From Natrinema longum (GTDB lineage Archaea > Halobacteriota > Halobacteria > Halobacteriales > Natrialbaceae), in assembly GCF_017352095.1 (NCBI RefSeq), contig NZ_CP071463.1:930001-994000 (forward strand): a stretch of 64,000 bases of DNA. The letters are read 5' to 3'. The notes under the pieces were generated by a model. It saw nothing but the letters and a program-made list of their open reading frames with translations. It was not told the origin of the DNA and searched no databases. Positions 1 through 8,862 of this stretch are shown here, one piece after another. The position numbers and the translations under genes were made by a program. Every line of letters begins with the position of its first letter. Position 1 is the first letter of the stretch.

Positions 1-1222
1 GGAAGCCAGGGATCTGCATCCCGGAGTTCTGGATCTGTTTCGCCGTGGATTCGGGACCCATGTCAGTGGTCTCGACCCAGAAGATGGCGAAGATCGCACC
101 GCCGACGACCATGAAGGTAACGTCGATACTGATGCGAATCAGCACTTGCCACCACTCCTGGGCGACGTTCGCCGAGAACCACATCCAGTCGTTGGGTGAG
201 TAGATCGGCGCGACGTAGTAGAAGAACCCGCCGGTGGGTTGGCCCTGCGCCGAGTAGGTGCCGAGCCAGCTGGGCATATTCCCTAACTGACGGTTGAGGA
301 TCTGGCCGAGGAACTGAACGTTCGCCTGCACTGCACGAACGAGGATCATCGGCAGGACGCTCGCGTAGATGAGCTTCACGGGGAAGCGACCGCGCGCACC
401 CTTGACCCGGGCGTGGCTCAACGGGATCTCGATCCGGACGGATTCGGCGTAGACGACGATCCCGAAGATCAGGAGCGTCGTCAGGAGGGCGATGATGTGC
501 CCGTCGCCGATCAATATCGTCTGCAGACCGCCAGTCGAGAGCAGCGACCCGACGTCGACCTGTCCCGTCAGGATGCGATACCAGTCGAAGAAGAACCCAC
601 CCTGAGCGGGCTGGATGAACCCGGTCACCAGTCGCTGGCTCACGCCGGCGATGATGAACAGACCGATCCCGCTGCCGACGCCCCACTTGCTGACGACCTC
701 GTCCATGTAGAGGATGAGGACCCCGCCAACGAAGATCTGGGCGAACATCAGGATCTGGACCTGTGTCTGACCGAAGGATAGTCCTCCGAGCTGTAGCGAC
801 TGTTGGGCTGGCAGGAAGCCGCCGGCGAACACCATCGGGAGCCCGGTCAGAATCACCATCAGGACGACCAGCAGCTTCTGGAGGCCCTGATAGAGGACCT
901 GGTCCCGCGGGTCATCCGTATCCAGTCCGAGCAGGTTCGCACCGCCGAGCAGCTGCAAGACGATGCTCGCGGTGACGATCGGGCCGATACCGACCTGCAA
1001 CACTGACCCCTGAGAGCCGGCGAGGATCGCACGGAACTCCCCGAAGAGGTCGTTTGCCTGTCCGGCCTGCAGGCCAAACAGGGTGACGTTCGTCAGGAAA
1101 AAGTACAACATGAGGATGCCGACCGTCCACATCAGCTTCCGCTTGAAGGGAACGTGCCCCTCCGGACGGCGCACTGCTGGCATCCGCGTCAAGACCGGTT
1201 CAGCGGCTTCCTTCCATCCCAT
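1..1222 (-). CDS. secY: Protein translocase subunit SecY (C-terminus beyond window)
   Basis: SecY/Sec61-alpha is the pore subunit of the Sec translocon in the cytoplasmic membrane and works with SecE (encoded at 56038-56217). Reading from the ATG at 1222, the frame stays open to the window edge, giving about 407 residues; archaeal SecY is usually near 480, so the last segments are missing. The N-terminus starts MGWKEAAEPVLTRMPAVRRP, followed by many hydrophobic segments (for example WTVGILMLYFFLTNVTLFG). The N-terminal half carries VLQVGIGPIVTASIVLQLLG, and a later cytoplasmic stretch reads RIEIPLSHARVKGARGRFPV. The start lies 3 nt after the rpl15 stop, so it is the distal gene of the ribosomal operon, the usual archaeal arrangement. 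No complete ORF is listed for it because it is cut by the window edge. Confidence 0.97.
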   Translation of the reverse strand, partial: MGWKEAAEPVLTRMPAVRRPEGHVPFKRKLMWTVGILMLYFFLTNVTLFGLQAGQANDLFGEFRAILAGSQGSVLQVGIGPIVTASIVLQLLGGANLLGLDTDDPRDQVLYQGLQKLLVVLMVILTGLPMVFAGGFLPAQQSLQLGGLSFGQTQVQILMFAQIFVGGVLILYMDEVVSKWGVGSGIGLFIIAGVSQRLVTGFIQPAQGGFFFDWYRILTGQVDVGSLLSTGGLQTILIGDGHIIALLTTLLIFGIVVYAESVRIEIPLSHARVKGARGRFPVKLIYASVLPMILVRAVQANVQFLGQILNRQLGNMPSWLGTYSAQGQPTGGFFYYVAPIYSPNDWMWFSANVAQEWWQVLIRISIDVTFMVVGGAIFAIFWVETTDMGPESTAKQIQNSGMQIPGF

Positions 1223-1225
1223 ATG

Positions 1226-1714
1226 TTAGTCCTCGTTCTGTTCGGATTCGGCTTCGTCGTCGTCCTCCGCCTGCGCACGCTCCGAGATGACCACCTCACC
1301 GCCGGCAGCCTCGAGTTTCTCCTGGGCTGCATCGGAGAAGGCGTCCGCCGTTACCTCGAGCGTGTTTCGGACCTGACCGGACCCGAGGACCTTCACTTTG
1401 TCGACCTCGTGGCCGTCCTCGACGATATCGCGTGCGTCGAGTCGATAGCCGTCGTCGGTTTCCTCGGCGAGGTCCTCGGCGACGTAGAGGATCGCGTCCT
1501 CGTCTAGCTTCTGGACGTCGATCTCCGCGACCGTCTCGCGGATATCGTGGGGTCGCTTGAAGCCGTGTTTGCCCTTCGGTTCGTAGTTGTGGAACTCGTG
1601 TTTGCTGCGCCCGGCACGGCCGCGGCCACCACGGTGGCCCGCACCGCGTCGGTTCTTGTGGGAACCGCCGCTGTGGGTTCGCGATCCGCGCTGGCGTCGT
1701 TTTTTGCTCGTCAT
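1226..1714 (-). CDS. rpl15: 50S ribosomal protein uL15
   Basis: Large-subunit protein uL15 (162 aa), bound to 23S rRNA near the central protuberance. The N-terminus is the family's basic, glycine-rich rRNA-binding tail (GSRTHSGGSHKNRRGAGHRG), followed by an archaeal-type globular domain with VDKVKVLGSGQVRNTLEVTA. The last 15 residues are strongly acidic (AEDDDEAESEQNED), a halophilic touch. It sits 2 nt after the rpl30 stop and 3 nt before secY, so it is almost certainly co-transcribed with both. Confidence 0.97.
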   Translation of the reverse strand: MTSKKRRQRGSRTHSGGSHKNRRGAGHRGGRGRAGRSKHEFHNYEPKGKHGFKRPHDIRETVAEIDVQKLDEDAILYVAEDLAEETDDGYRLDARDIVEDGHEVDKVKVLGSGQVRNTLEVTADAFSDAAQEKLEAAGGEVVISERAQAEDDDEAESEQNED

Positions 1715-1716
1715 GG

Positions 1717-2184
1717 TTATCGCATCGATTCTAGGAGGTCGTTAATCTCCCCGGTTGTATGCTTTCCGAGTTGGCCGCCCTCGACGGTCGGCTTTTTGAT
1801 ACCATCGTGACCGCCCCGCGGTGGGTGAAGTCGAAGCGTCGGTGACAGGCCCTCGTCACGAAGCGTCGTCTCCTCTGCCAGGAGCGCCTCGGCGAGTGCA
1901 CCGAAGTCGTCGTAGTCGGTGTTGTCGGCCAGCCACTCCTCGTCGACGTCCGCCTGCTTGCCTTCGAGGGGTTCGGCTCGCTTCGCGAGTAGGGTCTCGA
2001 GAACGTCGGCGTCGGGCTCGCCGACGGCGACGTAATCGTTGACCTTCGCGATCATCCCCTCGTAGGTGTCGGTCTCGGGGACGAGCGCGCAGTGGTTGAC
2101 GTTGTGGATATTGAGCATCTTCAGGGTATCCTGGACGTCTTCCTGTCGATTGACTTCGCCACGAATCTGAACGATCGCCTTCAT
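1717..2184 (-). CDS. rpl30: 50S ribosomal protein uL30
   Basis: Archaeal/eukaryotic-type uL30 (155 aa), longer than the roughly 60-residue bacterial L30. It opens [20 protein letters not shown] and has the L7/L30 fold region NIHNVNHCALVPETDTYEGM. The C-terminal part SPTLRLHPPRGGHDGIKKP is typical of the archaeal family. The ATG at 2184 overlaps the rps5 stop by 1 nt (TGATG), so I prefer it over the in-frame GTG one codon upstream (2187). This suggests translational coupling. Confidence 0.96.
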   Translation of the reverse strand: MKAIVQIRGEVNRQEDVQDTLKMLNIHNVNHCALVPETDTYEGMIAKVNDYVAVGEPDADVLETLLAKRAEPLEGKQADVDEEWLADNTDYDDFGALAEALLAEETTLRDEGLSPTLRLHPPRGGHDGIKKPTVEGGQLGKHTTGEINDLLESMR

Positions 2185-2840
2185 CACTCGCTCACCTCAG
2201 CTTCCTCGCGGTTGGGTCGTCGCTGTGGGTGGCGCGACTGCGAGGCGTTCTCGAGCGCGTTGTAGGTGGCTTTCGCCAGATTGACCGTCGTTCGAGTGTT
2301 GCCGTGACTCTTGGTCCAGGCGTTCTCGATGCCGGCCAGCTCGAGGACGTGGCGGACGGTGTCACTGGCGGCCAGCCCCAACCCTTCGGGGGCGGGGATG
2401 ACCTCGACTTCGACGGAGCCGGCCTTGCCGGTCGTCCGTCGGGTCAGCGAGTGTGGCCGGTCCGAACGGTCCTCCCAGGAGCCCGAGCCGCGGGGCACCT
2501 GAATCATGTTCAGTTTCGCGATACCGATCGCCTTCTGGATGGCGGACCCGACCTGGTCGTCGCGGCCTTCCGCGTAGCCGATGAAGCCATCGCGGTTGCC
2601 GACGGCGACGACACAACGGAACTTCACGCGTCGTCCGGAGTCGGTCATCCGCTGGACCATGTTGATGTCCAGCACTTCGTCTTCCAGTCCAGGCAGGAGC
2701 TGGTCGACGAGTTCGGGTTCCTTCAGCGGGAGGCCCGAGTTGAGGGCGGTCTCCATGTCCTCGATTTCGCCCTCCTGGACCATCCGGCCGAGACGGGTGA
2801 CGGGTTCCCATCCGCTGTCGTTGTAGTTGTTTCCACTCAT
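2184..2840 (-). CDS. rps5: 30S ribosomal protein uS5
   Basis: uS5 (218 aa), a small-subunit protein at the mRNA entry site affecting decoding fidelity. The double-stranded-RNA-binding-like N domain is visible ([20 protein letters not shown]), followed by the C-terminal domain with [20 protein letters not shown] and the glycine-rich stretch [20 protein letters not shown]. The start overlaps the rpl18 end by 4 nt and the stop overlaps rpl30 by 1 nt, consistent with tight operon packing. Confidence 0.97.
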   Translation of the reverse strand: MSGNNYNDSGWEPVTRLGRMVQEGEIEDMETALNSGLPLKEPELVDQLLPGLEDEVLDINMVQRMTDSGRRVKFRCVVAVGNRDGFIGYAEGRDDQVGSAIQKAIGIAKLNMIQVPRGSGSWEDRSDRPHSLTRRTTGKAGSVEVEVIPAPEGLGLAASDTVRHVLELAGIENAWTKSHGNTRTTVNLAKATYNALENASQSRHPQRRPNREEAEVSE

Positions 2841-3385
2841 TCGAGAATCGCCTCTCGTACCTCGTCGAAGTGTTCGGGGAGGTCAGTTGCGTCGAAATCG
2901 CCGCTGTACAGCGGCTCGTCGAGCTGTTCTGCGTACTCGGCGATGTGCTCGCCGCGCGTGCGCGACCAGTCCGCGAGCACGCTGTCGTTGTGCGGGATCT
3001 CGAGGCCGGCGTCGATCGCGCCCTCCTGTACCGCGAACACCTTGTTGCCGGGCGTGGCCGTGTTGAGACCGATATCGAGGACCGCCTCCTCGAGGCCTGC
3101 TTCGACGGCTCGTGTACCGGCCAGCAGGCCGGTCAGATACGCCGCGGAAATGTTGCTCGTGGGGGCGTCCCAGCCGTACTCCGCCAGATCGCTCGAGTGT
3201 GCGCTTGCAAGCGTCTCGTCTCCCTGAGGTCCGGGAGTGATCAGCTGCGCCGTAGTGTGCTTGTTGCTCTTGCGAGCAACCAGGCGGGGCTTCCCCGATT
3301 TCAGCAGGCGCAACCTCTGGTGGTAGTCCGTCCGGACCTCACGGCGACGCCGCATCGGTACTTTGTATCGTGGTCCTGTCGCCAT
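2837..3385 (-). CDS. rpl18: 50S ribosomal protein uL18
   Basis: uL18 (182 aa) binds 5S rRNA together with uL5. The N-terminal region [20 protein letters not shown] is the family signature, followed by [20 protein letters not shown]. The archaeal form is longer than the bacterial protein (about 115 aa), as here. Its ATG overlaps the eL19 stop by one base (TAATG), implying coupled translation. Confidence 0.97.
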   Translation of the reverse strand: MATGPRYKVPMRRRREVRTDYHQRLRLLKSGKPRLVARKSNKHTTAQLITPGPQGDETLASAHSSDLAEYGWDAPTSNISAAYLTGLLAGTRAVEAGLEEAVLDIGLNTATPGNKVFAVQEGAIDAGLEIPHNDSVLADWSRTRGEHIAEYAEQLDEPLYSGDFDATDLPEHFDEVREAILE

Positions 3386-3834
3386 TATTGGTCACCGTAG
3401 TTGTCGTCGATGTAGTTCAACAGGTACCGGACGCTACGGAACTCCCCGCCGCCGGCCTTCTTGTAGAGCTGGCGGTACTGCGTGGGCGTCAGCTCGCCCT
3501 TGTCGCGGAGTTCGCGCAGCTTCCGGCGCTGTGCGCGAATCTTGTTCTGCCATTCGTCTTTCTCGTTCTGGCGTGCGCCTTTCTTGCCGCGGCGCTTGCC
3601 CTGGCCGTTCTGGTGGCCGTAGGCGCGCTTCGCGTTCCGTTCGCGAGCGCGGCCCCGGGAGTTGCCCGAGGGGTCGTCGGCCTGAATGCGACCCTCGTCG
3701 ACGAGTTCGCGGATCTCGTCGCGCGTGATCGCTTCGGCGATGTCTCCCTGCGCCTCCGGATCGAACCAGACACGGTTCTTCCCGACGTCCATGACGTCGG
3801 CAGCGAGTCGTTTCTGTGCTGAGAGATCAGTCAT
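3385..3834 (-). CDS. rpl19e: 50S ribosomal protein eL19
   Basis: eL19 (149 aa), an archaeal/eukaryotic-specific large-subunit protein absent from bacteria. The globular N-domain is recognisable ([20 protein letters not shown]), followed by the basic middle part ([20 protein letters not shown]) and a long charged helix ending [14 protein letters not shown]. Start overlaps the eL32 gene end by 8 nt. Confidence 0.97.
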   Translation of the reverse strand: MTDLSAQKRLAADVMDVGKNRVWFDPEAQGDIAEAITRDEIRELVDEGRIQADDPSGNSRGRARERNAKRAYGHQNGQGKRRGKKGARQNEKDEWQNKIRAQRRKLRELRDKGELTPTQYRQLYKKAGGGEFRSVRYLLNYIDDNYGDQ

Positions 3835-4552
3835 TGGATTCCACCTCGACTTCCTCGTAGGTCGGATTCAGGACGCGAACGTCCTGCTCTTCGGCGAGTT
3901 CCTCGATCCGTTCGCGCTTGCGCGCACCGACCGAGGAGGAGATCCGAACTGCCTCGCGAGAGCCGTCGACGCCCTCGAGGTCGTCCGTGTTCTCGACGTA
4001 GACTTCCTCGAAGCCGCTGGGGTGTTTGCCCCGAACGGCTTTGGGCGTGCGGTAGCCGGCCTGGACTTTCGGGCCCTTGCCCTTGACGCCGCGGCGCTGC
4101 TTGGACAGCTGACCGCGGGGTCGACGCCAGGATTCCGGCGTCCGCTTTTTCTTGTGGTAGTCCTGTCGGTTGAACTGCGGTTTCCCCTCGCTCTTCCGAC
4201 GGTTGAGGAGCCGTTCCTCGGTGTCGGAGAGTTCGGGCGTCTTCTCGGTCAGCCCGCGGGGTTGCAGTTCCGTCTCGACGTCTTCGTCGGGTTCGGCTTC
4301 CTCCTCGACGCCTTCGTCTTCGATCTCGGCCTCGGTCTCCTCGGTGACCTCGAGGTCACCGACGTCGGCCTTGATACGGGCGGCGAGTGCGTTCCCGACG
4401 CCGTCGGCCTCGGCGAGGTCGTCCTGATCTGCTTCCTTGACGTCCTGGATGGACTCGAAGCCGGCGTCACGAAGCGCGTCTGCCTTGCTCGCGCCGACGC
4501 CGCTGATGTCCTCGAGCTCCTGTGGTTCGTCGTTGGATTGGTCGTCTGCCAT
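3827..4552 (-). CDS. rpl32e: 50S ribosomal protein eL32 with N-terminal helix-hairpin-helix extension
   Basis: eL32 (241 aa). The conserved ribosomal domain is the C-terminal ~130 residues ([20 protein letters not shown], then [20 protein letters not shown]). The first ~65 residues form helix-hairpin-helix-like repeats ([20 protein letters not shown] and [18 protein letters not shown]), followed by a ~35-residue acidic linker. This extension is known in haloarchaeal L32e and is not part of the minimal ribosomal fold; its role is not established. The gene lies 3 nt after rpl6. Confidence 0.96.
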   Translation of the reverse strand: MADDQSNDEPQELEDISGVGASKADALRDAGFESIQDVKEADQDDLAEADGVGNALAARIKADVGDLEVTEETEAEIEDEGVEEEAEPDEDVETELQPRGLTEKTPELSDTEERLLNRRKSEGKPQFNRQDYHKKKRTPESWRRPRGQLSKQRRGVKGKGPKVQAGYRTPKAVRGKHPSGFEEVYVENTDDLEGVDGSREAVRISSSVGARKRERIEELAEEQDVRVLNPTYEEVEVESND

Positions 4553-4555
4553 CTA

Positions 4556-5089
4556 TCAGGCACCTCCTTTGGCTGGTTTGTTGGTGATGTAGACCCCGTC
4601 CTGGAAGATTCGGGTGTCCTTGCCGCGGACCTTCGTCAGCTGCTCGATGTCGGCAGCCGTCTGTCCGACGTCTTCCTTGTTGGGGCCCGAAAGGACGAGT
4701 TGCTCCTCGTCGACGGTAACCTCAGTCTCACCGTGGATAGTCGTTCGTCGCGGTGCCTTTTCGCCGAGGAAGTTCTCGATGACGACCTCGTCGCCGTCCA
4801 CGCGGACCTGCATCGGGAAGTGAGAGTAGAAGACTTCCATCTCGTACTCCCAGCCCTCGGTCACGCCGTGGAAGGCGTTGGTGATGTGGCTCTCGAAGGT
4901 GCCGACGGTCGAATTCGTTTTCGCGTCCTCGGCACTGCTCTCGATGACCACCTGGTCGTCGTCGGTCTCGACGATCACGTCGGGGTACCAGAGGCGCCGG
5001 GTGACGGTGCCTTCCGGACCCTCGACGGTGACGTCGAAACGGTCGACCTCGACGGATACGTTCTCGGGGATTTCCAGTTCGACTCGCAT
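4556..5089 (-). CDS. rpl6: 50S ribosomal protein uL6
   Basis: uL6 (177 aa), near the factor-binding site of the large subunit. The protein begins MRVELEIPENVSVEVDRFDV and shows the duplicated L6 fold, with the second-domain motif FPMQVRVDGDEVVIENFLGE and the C-terminal RGKDTRIFQDGVYITNKP. An upstream in-frame extension to 5272 exists but runs back through rps8, so the ATG at 5089, 2 nt after the rps8 stop, is the right start. Confidence 0.97.
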   Translation of the reverse strand: MRVELEIPENVSVEVDRFDVTVEGPEGTVTRRLWYPDVIVETDDDQVVIESSAEDAKTNSTVGTFESHITNAFHGVTEGWEYEMEVFYSHFPMQVRVDGDEVVIENFLGEKAPRRTTIHGETEVTVDEEQLVLSGPNKEDVGQTAADIEQLTKVRGKDTRIFQDGVYITNKPAKGGA

Positions 5090-5091
5090 GA

Positions 5092-5484
5092 TTAGTAGAC
5101 GTATGCGATCACCTGGCCCCCAATACCCTGCTCGCGAGCCTCGTAGTGGCTCATAATGCCGCTGCTCGTCGTGACGACGAGCGCACCGAAGTCTCGAGCG
5201 GGGAGATAGCGCTTCTCCCACTTCTCGAAGTCCTCGGAGCCGACGGCGTAGCGGGGCTTGATGGGGCCGCACTCGTTGATCGCTCCTTTCAATTCGACCT
5301 CGAACTGACCGGCTTTACCGTCGTCGACGTACTCGAAGCCGTCGATGTACCCGCGGTCGTAGAAGACCTCGAGCACGCTGCCGATTTCGTTCGAGGCGGG
5401 CGTTACCTCGTGGGTGAGATGACCCACACTCTCGGCGTTATCGAGTCCCGAGAGCGCGTTGCTGAGTGGATCGTTTCCGGTCAT
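5092..5484 (-). CDS. rps8: 30S ribosomal protein uS8
   Basis: uS8 (130 aa), a primary 16S rRNA-binding protein. It starts [20 protein letters not shown] and ends with the family signature [20 protein letters not shown] followed by GGQVIAYVY. The open frame extends upstream over rps14, but the ATG at 5484, 1 nt after the rps14 stop, gives the normal archaeal length of about 130 aa. Confidence 0.97.
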   Translation of the reverse strand: MTGNDPLSNALSGLDNAESVGHLTHEVTPASNEIGSVLEVFYDRGYIDGFEYVDDGKAGQFEVELKGAINECGPIKPRYAVGSEDFEKWEKRYLPARDFGALVVTTSSGIMSHYEAREQGIGGQVIAYVY

Positions 5485-5485
5485 A

Positions 5486-5671
5486 TTATCTGTACTTCTT
5501 GAATCCCATGTCGCGGGCGATCTCGCGGAAGCACTGCCGACAGAGATTGATGTCGTACTTCCCGACGAGTCCCTGCTCGCGGCCACAGCGCTGACAGGAC
5601 TCGACCTGTCCCGTCCGCTTTGCCGCGTGCTCGCCCGTGCGGTCGTTTTCTTCCGTTTCGCTTTCACTCAT
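5486..5671 (-). CDS. rps14: 30S ribosomal protein uS14 (zinc-binding)
   Basis: uS14 (61 aa). The zinc ribbon is visible as CQRCGREQG and NLCRQC, i.e. two CxxC pairs, with the conserved C-terminus [14 protein letters not shown]. The N-terminal ~22 residues ([16 protein letters not shown]) are an acidic extension relative to the ~53-residue archaeal core. The start overlaps rpl5 by 8 nt. Confidence 0.96.
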   Translation of the reverse strand: MSESETEENDRTGEHAAKRTGQVESCQRCGREQGLVGKYDINLCRQCFREIARDMGFKKYR

Positions 5672-6200
5672 CGTCTGCCTCCACGCTCACGTCGAAGTTG
5701 GCCTCGAGGAACCCGATGGCGTCCTCGGGAGTCAATCGGTGCTTCGACGGGATCGATCGGGTGGCCTTATCGCGCTTGGCGATGCGGTAGCCCGGACGCA
5801 CCAGGTTGACGGTGACGTCCAGCCCGAAGATCCCGATACTCGGGTCGTACTCCTGACTCGGGAAGTCGGTGTGCTCCTCGACACCGAAACTGAAGTTCCC
5901 CGTGTCGTCGAACTGCGCCGGGGACACGTCCGCAAGCGGCAGCGACTTCTCGAGGAACGCGTGAGCGTCGTCGCCACGAAGGGTGACCTTCGTACCGATC
6001 GGGTCGCCCTGGCGAATGCCGAAGTCAGGTTCGGTCTTTTTCGCCTGGGTCCGAACGCTCTCCTGACCCGTTACCTCCTCGATGATGTCCTCGGCTTTGC
6101 CGAGTTCGCGACCACCCTGGCCGACGCCCATGTGGACGACGACTTTCTCGATGCGTGGTTCGCGCATCTCGTGGAACTCTCCGGATTCGGCTTCACTCAT
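5664..6200 (-). CDS. rpl5: 50S ribosomal protein uL5
   Basis: uL5 (178 aa), the 5S rRNA-binding protein of the central protuberance. Visible family features are [20 protein letters not shown] near the N-terminus, the central [20 protein letters not shown], and [20 protein letters not shown] toward the C-terminus. The ATG at 6200 overlaps the rps4e end by 8 nt; the longer open frame upstream is a shadow of rps4e. Confidence 0.97.
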   Translation of the reverse strand: MSEAESGEFHEMREPRIEKVVVHMGVGQGGRELGKAEDIIEEVTGQESVRTQAKKTEPDFGIRQGDPIGTKVTLRGDDAHAFLEKSLPLADVSPAQFDDTGNFSFGVEEHTDFPSQEYDPSIGIFGLDVTVNLVRPGYRIAKRDKATRSIPSKHRLTPEDAIGFLEANFDVSVEADDE

Positions 6201-6894
6201 CGGCATCACCAGTGAAGTTCTCGTCGATGACGACGACGTACTCTTCGACGGTTTCGAAGCCACCATCGTCGGTCGAGACGCCGACACTGTTCGAGCCACT
6301 GCTCGGCGTGACGTCGATCGCGTCGATCTCGCCGACCTTGCCGCCGTGGTTGCCACGGACGGCCGTCACGAGTGCGCCTTCCTCGTAGGGGAAGTGCGCG
6401 ACGACGGACTTGTCCTCGTTGTCGACGACGATCGAGTCTTTCGGCGTGTACTCCTCGTTGTCGACGATGACGTTCGTCCCATCGTGTAGCGTCAGCTGGG
6501 TGTCGCCGCCCGACACCTGCTGTTTGTTCACGATCTTGCCGAGGCGGCTCTGTGCCGATTCCTCGTCGATCTCGGTCAGCGCGAGCCGACCGCCCTCGTC
6601 GGGGAAGACGCGATAGTACTCGTCTCGTCCGGGGAACGCAACGATGTCGAACATGCCGATCGGGCGCTGTTCGTCGTTGATCGCGTCCCCGTTGATGAGG
6701 ATCGCGTCCTCAGAGAGCGCGTATCGTGCTTCCTTGCGCGAGTCCACGTAGCCGAGCACGTCCCGCAGGAGGACGACGAGGGGCACGCCGTCTTCGCCGT
6801 GGGGACCAGCGTCGGCCTTGACCGTGAAGGTCTCGGTCTTTCGCTCGACCGGCCAGGACTTCGGTACTGAGAGTCGTTTCTGGTGTTTCGTCAT
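6193..6894 (-). CDS. rps4e: 30S ribosomal protein eS4
   Basis: eS4 (233 aa), an archaeal/eukaryotic small-subunit protein. The N-terminus [20 protein letters not shown] is diagnostic. It has an S4-like RNA-binding region ([20 protein letters not shown]), the central domain with [20 protein letters not shown], and a KOW-type segment near [19 protein letters not shown]. The stop overlaps rpl5 and the start overlaps the rpl24 end by 4 nt. Confidence 0.97.
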   Translation of the reverse strand: MTKHQKRLSVPKSWPVERKTETFTVKADAGPHGEDGVPLVVLLRDVLGYVDSRKEARYALSEDAILINGDAINDEQRPIGMFDIVAFPGRDEYYRVFPDEGGRLALTEIDEESAQSRLGKIVNKQQVSGGDTQLTLHDGTNVIVDNEEYTPKDSIVVDNEDKSVVAHFPYEEGALVTAVRGNHGGKVGEIDAIDVTPSSGSNSVGVSTDDGGFETVEEYVVVIDENFTGDADE

Positions 6895-7247
6895 TCGCTA
6901 TCACCTTCGAGACGCGCCTCGCGACGCTCGTCCTCGAGATCGAGCTCCGTGATCCGGACGTTCGAGGGGTCGAGCGGCCGTGGCACTTCTTCGCCGTCGG
7001 CCGTCTCGACGGTCACGTCCTCGACGTGGATGGTCCCATCCTCGAGGATCGCGCGCATGACCTCGCCTTCGTCGCCGGCGTGGTCGCCGCGCATGACCTC
7101 GACCGTGTCGCCCGCGTTGACGCGGGTTCGACGGGTGTCGTACTCCTCGCGGAGCTCGTCGGACAGCGTCGCGTGGAGCTGCTTCTGTCGCTCGTGCAGC
7201 GGCGCGTTTCTCGTCTGCGTTCGCTGTTTGTGTGGTTGTTCAGTCAT
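6891..7247 (-). CDS. rpl24: 50S ribosomal protein uL24
   Basis: uL24 (118 aa), an early large-subunit assembly protein. The KOW motif is clear: [20 protein letters not shown], preceded by the archaeal N-terminal region [20 protein letters not shown]. The C-terminal ~20 residues are charged ([14 protein letters not shown]). It begins 2 nt after the rpl14 stop. Confidence 0.97.
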   Translation of the reverse strand: MTEQPHKQRTQTRNAPLHERQKQLHATLSDELREEYDTRRTRVNAGDTVEVMRGDHAGDEGEVMRAILEDGTIHVEDVTVETADGEEVPRPLDPSNVRITELDLEDERREARLEGDSE

Positions 7248-7249
7248 AT

Positions 7250-7648
7250 CTATACGATCATCGTCGCCGTACTGGCGATTGCTCCGAAGCGCTCTGCGAC
7301 TTCGCGGGCGATCGGCCCCTTGATCTCCGTGCCGCGGGGCTCTTCGTTCTCGTCGATGATGACCGCCGCGTTGTCCTCGAACTTGAGCCGCGTGCCGTCG
7401 GGCCGGCGGATCGACTTCCGCTGGCGGACGACGACGGCCTCGAGGACCTGTCGGCGCATCTCCGGGGTACCCTTGGTGACCGAGACGGTCACCTTGTCAC
7501 CGATCCCCGCCTTCGGCTGGCGGTTCTTGGTGCCGTGGTAGCCCGCGACGCTGATGACCTTCAGCTCACGCGCGCCGGTGTTGTCGGCACACGTGATCAG
7601 GGAGCCCTTCTTCAGGCCCTGCGTGACGTCGGCTTTCATCGCCTCCAT
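7250..7648 (-). CDS. rpl14: 50S ribosomal protein uL14
   Basis: uL14 (132 aa), at the subunit interface. Signature motifs include [20 protein letters not shown] and the C-terminal [21 protein letters not shown] place the start at ATG 7648, which overlaps the rps17 stop (TGATG), rather than at the GTG one codon upstream. Confidence 0.97.
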   Translation of the reverse strand: MEAMKADVTQGLKKGSLITCADNTGARELKVISVAGYHGTKNRQPKAGIGDKVTVSVTKGTPEMRRQVLEAVVVRQRKSIRRPDGTRLKFEDNAAVIIDENEEPRGTEIKGPIAREVAERFGAIASTATMIV

Positions 7649-8085
7649 CACTGATCACCCTCGTCTGCGGCCGCGGCGAGGTCCTCGTCGGAAAGCTCCG
7701 GCTCAGGCTCGGCCTGGCTCGTGAGTTCGGCGACGTCCTCCGCGGTTGCTTCTTGGGTTACTTCGACGACCACGTGCGATTTCGTCTTCGACAGTGGTCG
7801 GGTCTCTGCGATCTTGACCGTGTCACCGACCGAGAGCGGCTCGAGCACGCCCGGTACGTGTGCCGGGATGCGCGAGCGTCGTTTCATGTGTCGGTCGTAC
7901 TTCGGGACCGCCACATCGTACTCTCGCTCGACGACTACGGTCTTGTCCATGTCCGTCGAGACGACCGTCCCTTCGAGGATCTGCCCTCGAACGGAGAGTT
8001 CGCCGTAGAACGGACATTTCTCGTAGTCGTATTCCTCCGGGTTTTCGGGTTCCGGAGGGGTTTCAACGTCTAGTCCTATTGCCAT
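7648..8085 (-). CDS. rps17: 30S ribosomal protein uS17
   Basis: uS17 (145 aa), a primary 16S rRNA-binding OB-fold protein. The archaeal N-terminal extension includes [20 protein letters not shown]; the OB core shows [20 protein letters not shown] and the C-terminal core motif [20 protein letters not shown]. An acidic tail of ~35 residues ([20 protein letters not shown]) follows. Its 5' end overlaps rnp1 by 10 nt. Confidence 0.96.
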   Translation of the reverse strand: MAIGLDVETPPEPENPEEYDYEKCPFYGELSVRGQILEGTVVSTDMDKTVVVEREYDVAVPKYDRHMKRRSRIPAHVPGVLEPLSVGDTVKIAETRPLSKTKSHVVVEVTQEATAEDVAELTSQAEPEPELSDEDLAAAADEGDQ

Positions 8086-8639
8086 GGTGAGTCACCATTC
8101 GTTTCCGTGCGTCGGGCGGGCCGTGAGAGCAGCCGCGATCCATCGACCGTAACGTAGGCTACGTCCTCGCCAGCAACGCGACGGCGGTCCCGGGAGGGAG
8201 CGTCGTCGCGACAGCCGGCGGCGTCGCCGCCGGCTCGGTCCGCAACGGTCGAGGCTCGTTCCTCGGTCGCAGCGGGTTCAGTGTCGGCCAGTTTGGACGC
8301 AGTCCCCGACCCCTTCTCGGGTTCCCGGACCTCGTCCGGGAAGACGTCGAGGGTTCCTCGACGGTCGTCGGCGGCGTCATCTGTGATCGCGAACTCGAAC
8401 GTCGAGCCCGACTTCGGCACCATCAGGACCCGAGACTCGCCGTCGCGACGCTCGGCGGTTGCACCGCCTCGCCACCGTTCCGCCTCTGGCGGAACGCAAA
8501 CCTCTATCGAGAGGGTCTTGGTCGTCTCGATGACGACGCGCCCCTTGAGGCCGACCCGCGAGGAGTCGTCGCTCTCGACGACTCGCACGGGGAGCCCGTT
8601 GAGTTCGTGTCGCGGCAGTGTCTCGGGTGTCAGTGCCAT
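8076..8639 (-). CDS. rnp1: Ribonuclease P protein component 1 (Rpp29/Pop4 family) with a large insertion
   Basis: Rnp1 is one of the protein subunits of archaeal RNase P, which removes tRNA 5' leaders; the gene sits in the ribosomal operon between rpl29 and rps17, the normal archaeal place. Family motifs: ELNGLPVRVVESDDSSRVGL (residues 12-31), GRVVIETTKTLSIEV, VPKSGSTFEFAI (74-85) and, much later, VTVDGSRLLSRPARRTE (163-179). The length is 187 aa against roughly 95-105 for typical archaeal Rpp29. The excess is a low-complexity, Asp/Glu/Ala/Arg-rich insert at about 87-158 within the Sm-like barrel, plus a shorter loop at about 50-69. The start is ATG 8639; the longer frame upstream is a shadow. 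Confidence 0.93.
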   Translation of the reverse strand: MALTPETLPRHELNGLPVRVVESDDSSRVGLKGRVVIETTKTLSIEVCVPPEAERWRGGATAERRDGESRVLMVPKSGSTFEFAITDDAADDRRGTLDVFPDEVREPEKGSGTASKLADTEPAATEERASTVADRAGGDAAGCRDDAPSRDRRRVAGEDVAYVTVDGSRLLSRPARRTETNGDSPWQ

Positions 8640-8646
8640 TGTCGTG

Positions 8647-8862
8647 TTATTCGTCGTCTTCGAGGTCGCCTTCTTCGCGCTGGATCGTCTTGATCCGCGC
8701 GACGGTACGACCCAGTTCGCCGATGCGGCCCGGGTTCTCCGGAGCCCCACCGGCTGCGAGGACGGACTTCTGGTTCAGCAGTTCGGTCTCGAGTTCCTCG
8801 AGTTCCTCCGCCCGCTCGGCGGGCGTCATGTCGCGGATCTCTTCGACGTGGAGGATCGCCAT
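8647..8862 (-). CDS. rpl29: 50S ribosomal protein uL29
   Basis: uL29 (71 aa), a two-helix protein near the peptide exit tunnel. It shows [20 protein letters not shown] for the first helix and [20 protein letters not shown] for the second. The start overlaps the rps3 stop (TGATG). It precedes rnp1 by 7 nt. Confidence 0.96.
   Translation of the reverse strand: MAILHVEEIRDMTPAERAEELEELETELLNQKSVLAAGGAPENPGRIGELGRTVARIKTIQREEGDLEDDE

Noticed and set aside
3686-5095. A 469-aa plus-strand frame and similar long antisense frames (12012-13367, 18158-19525, 22231-23559, 46874-48814)
   Set aside because: They lie opposite clearly identified genes and their residues mirror GC-rich codon use. No family motif is visible.
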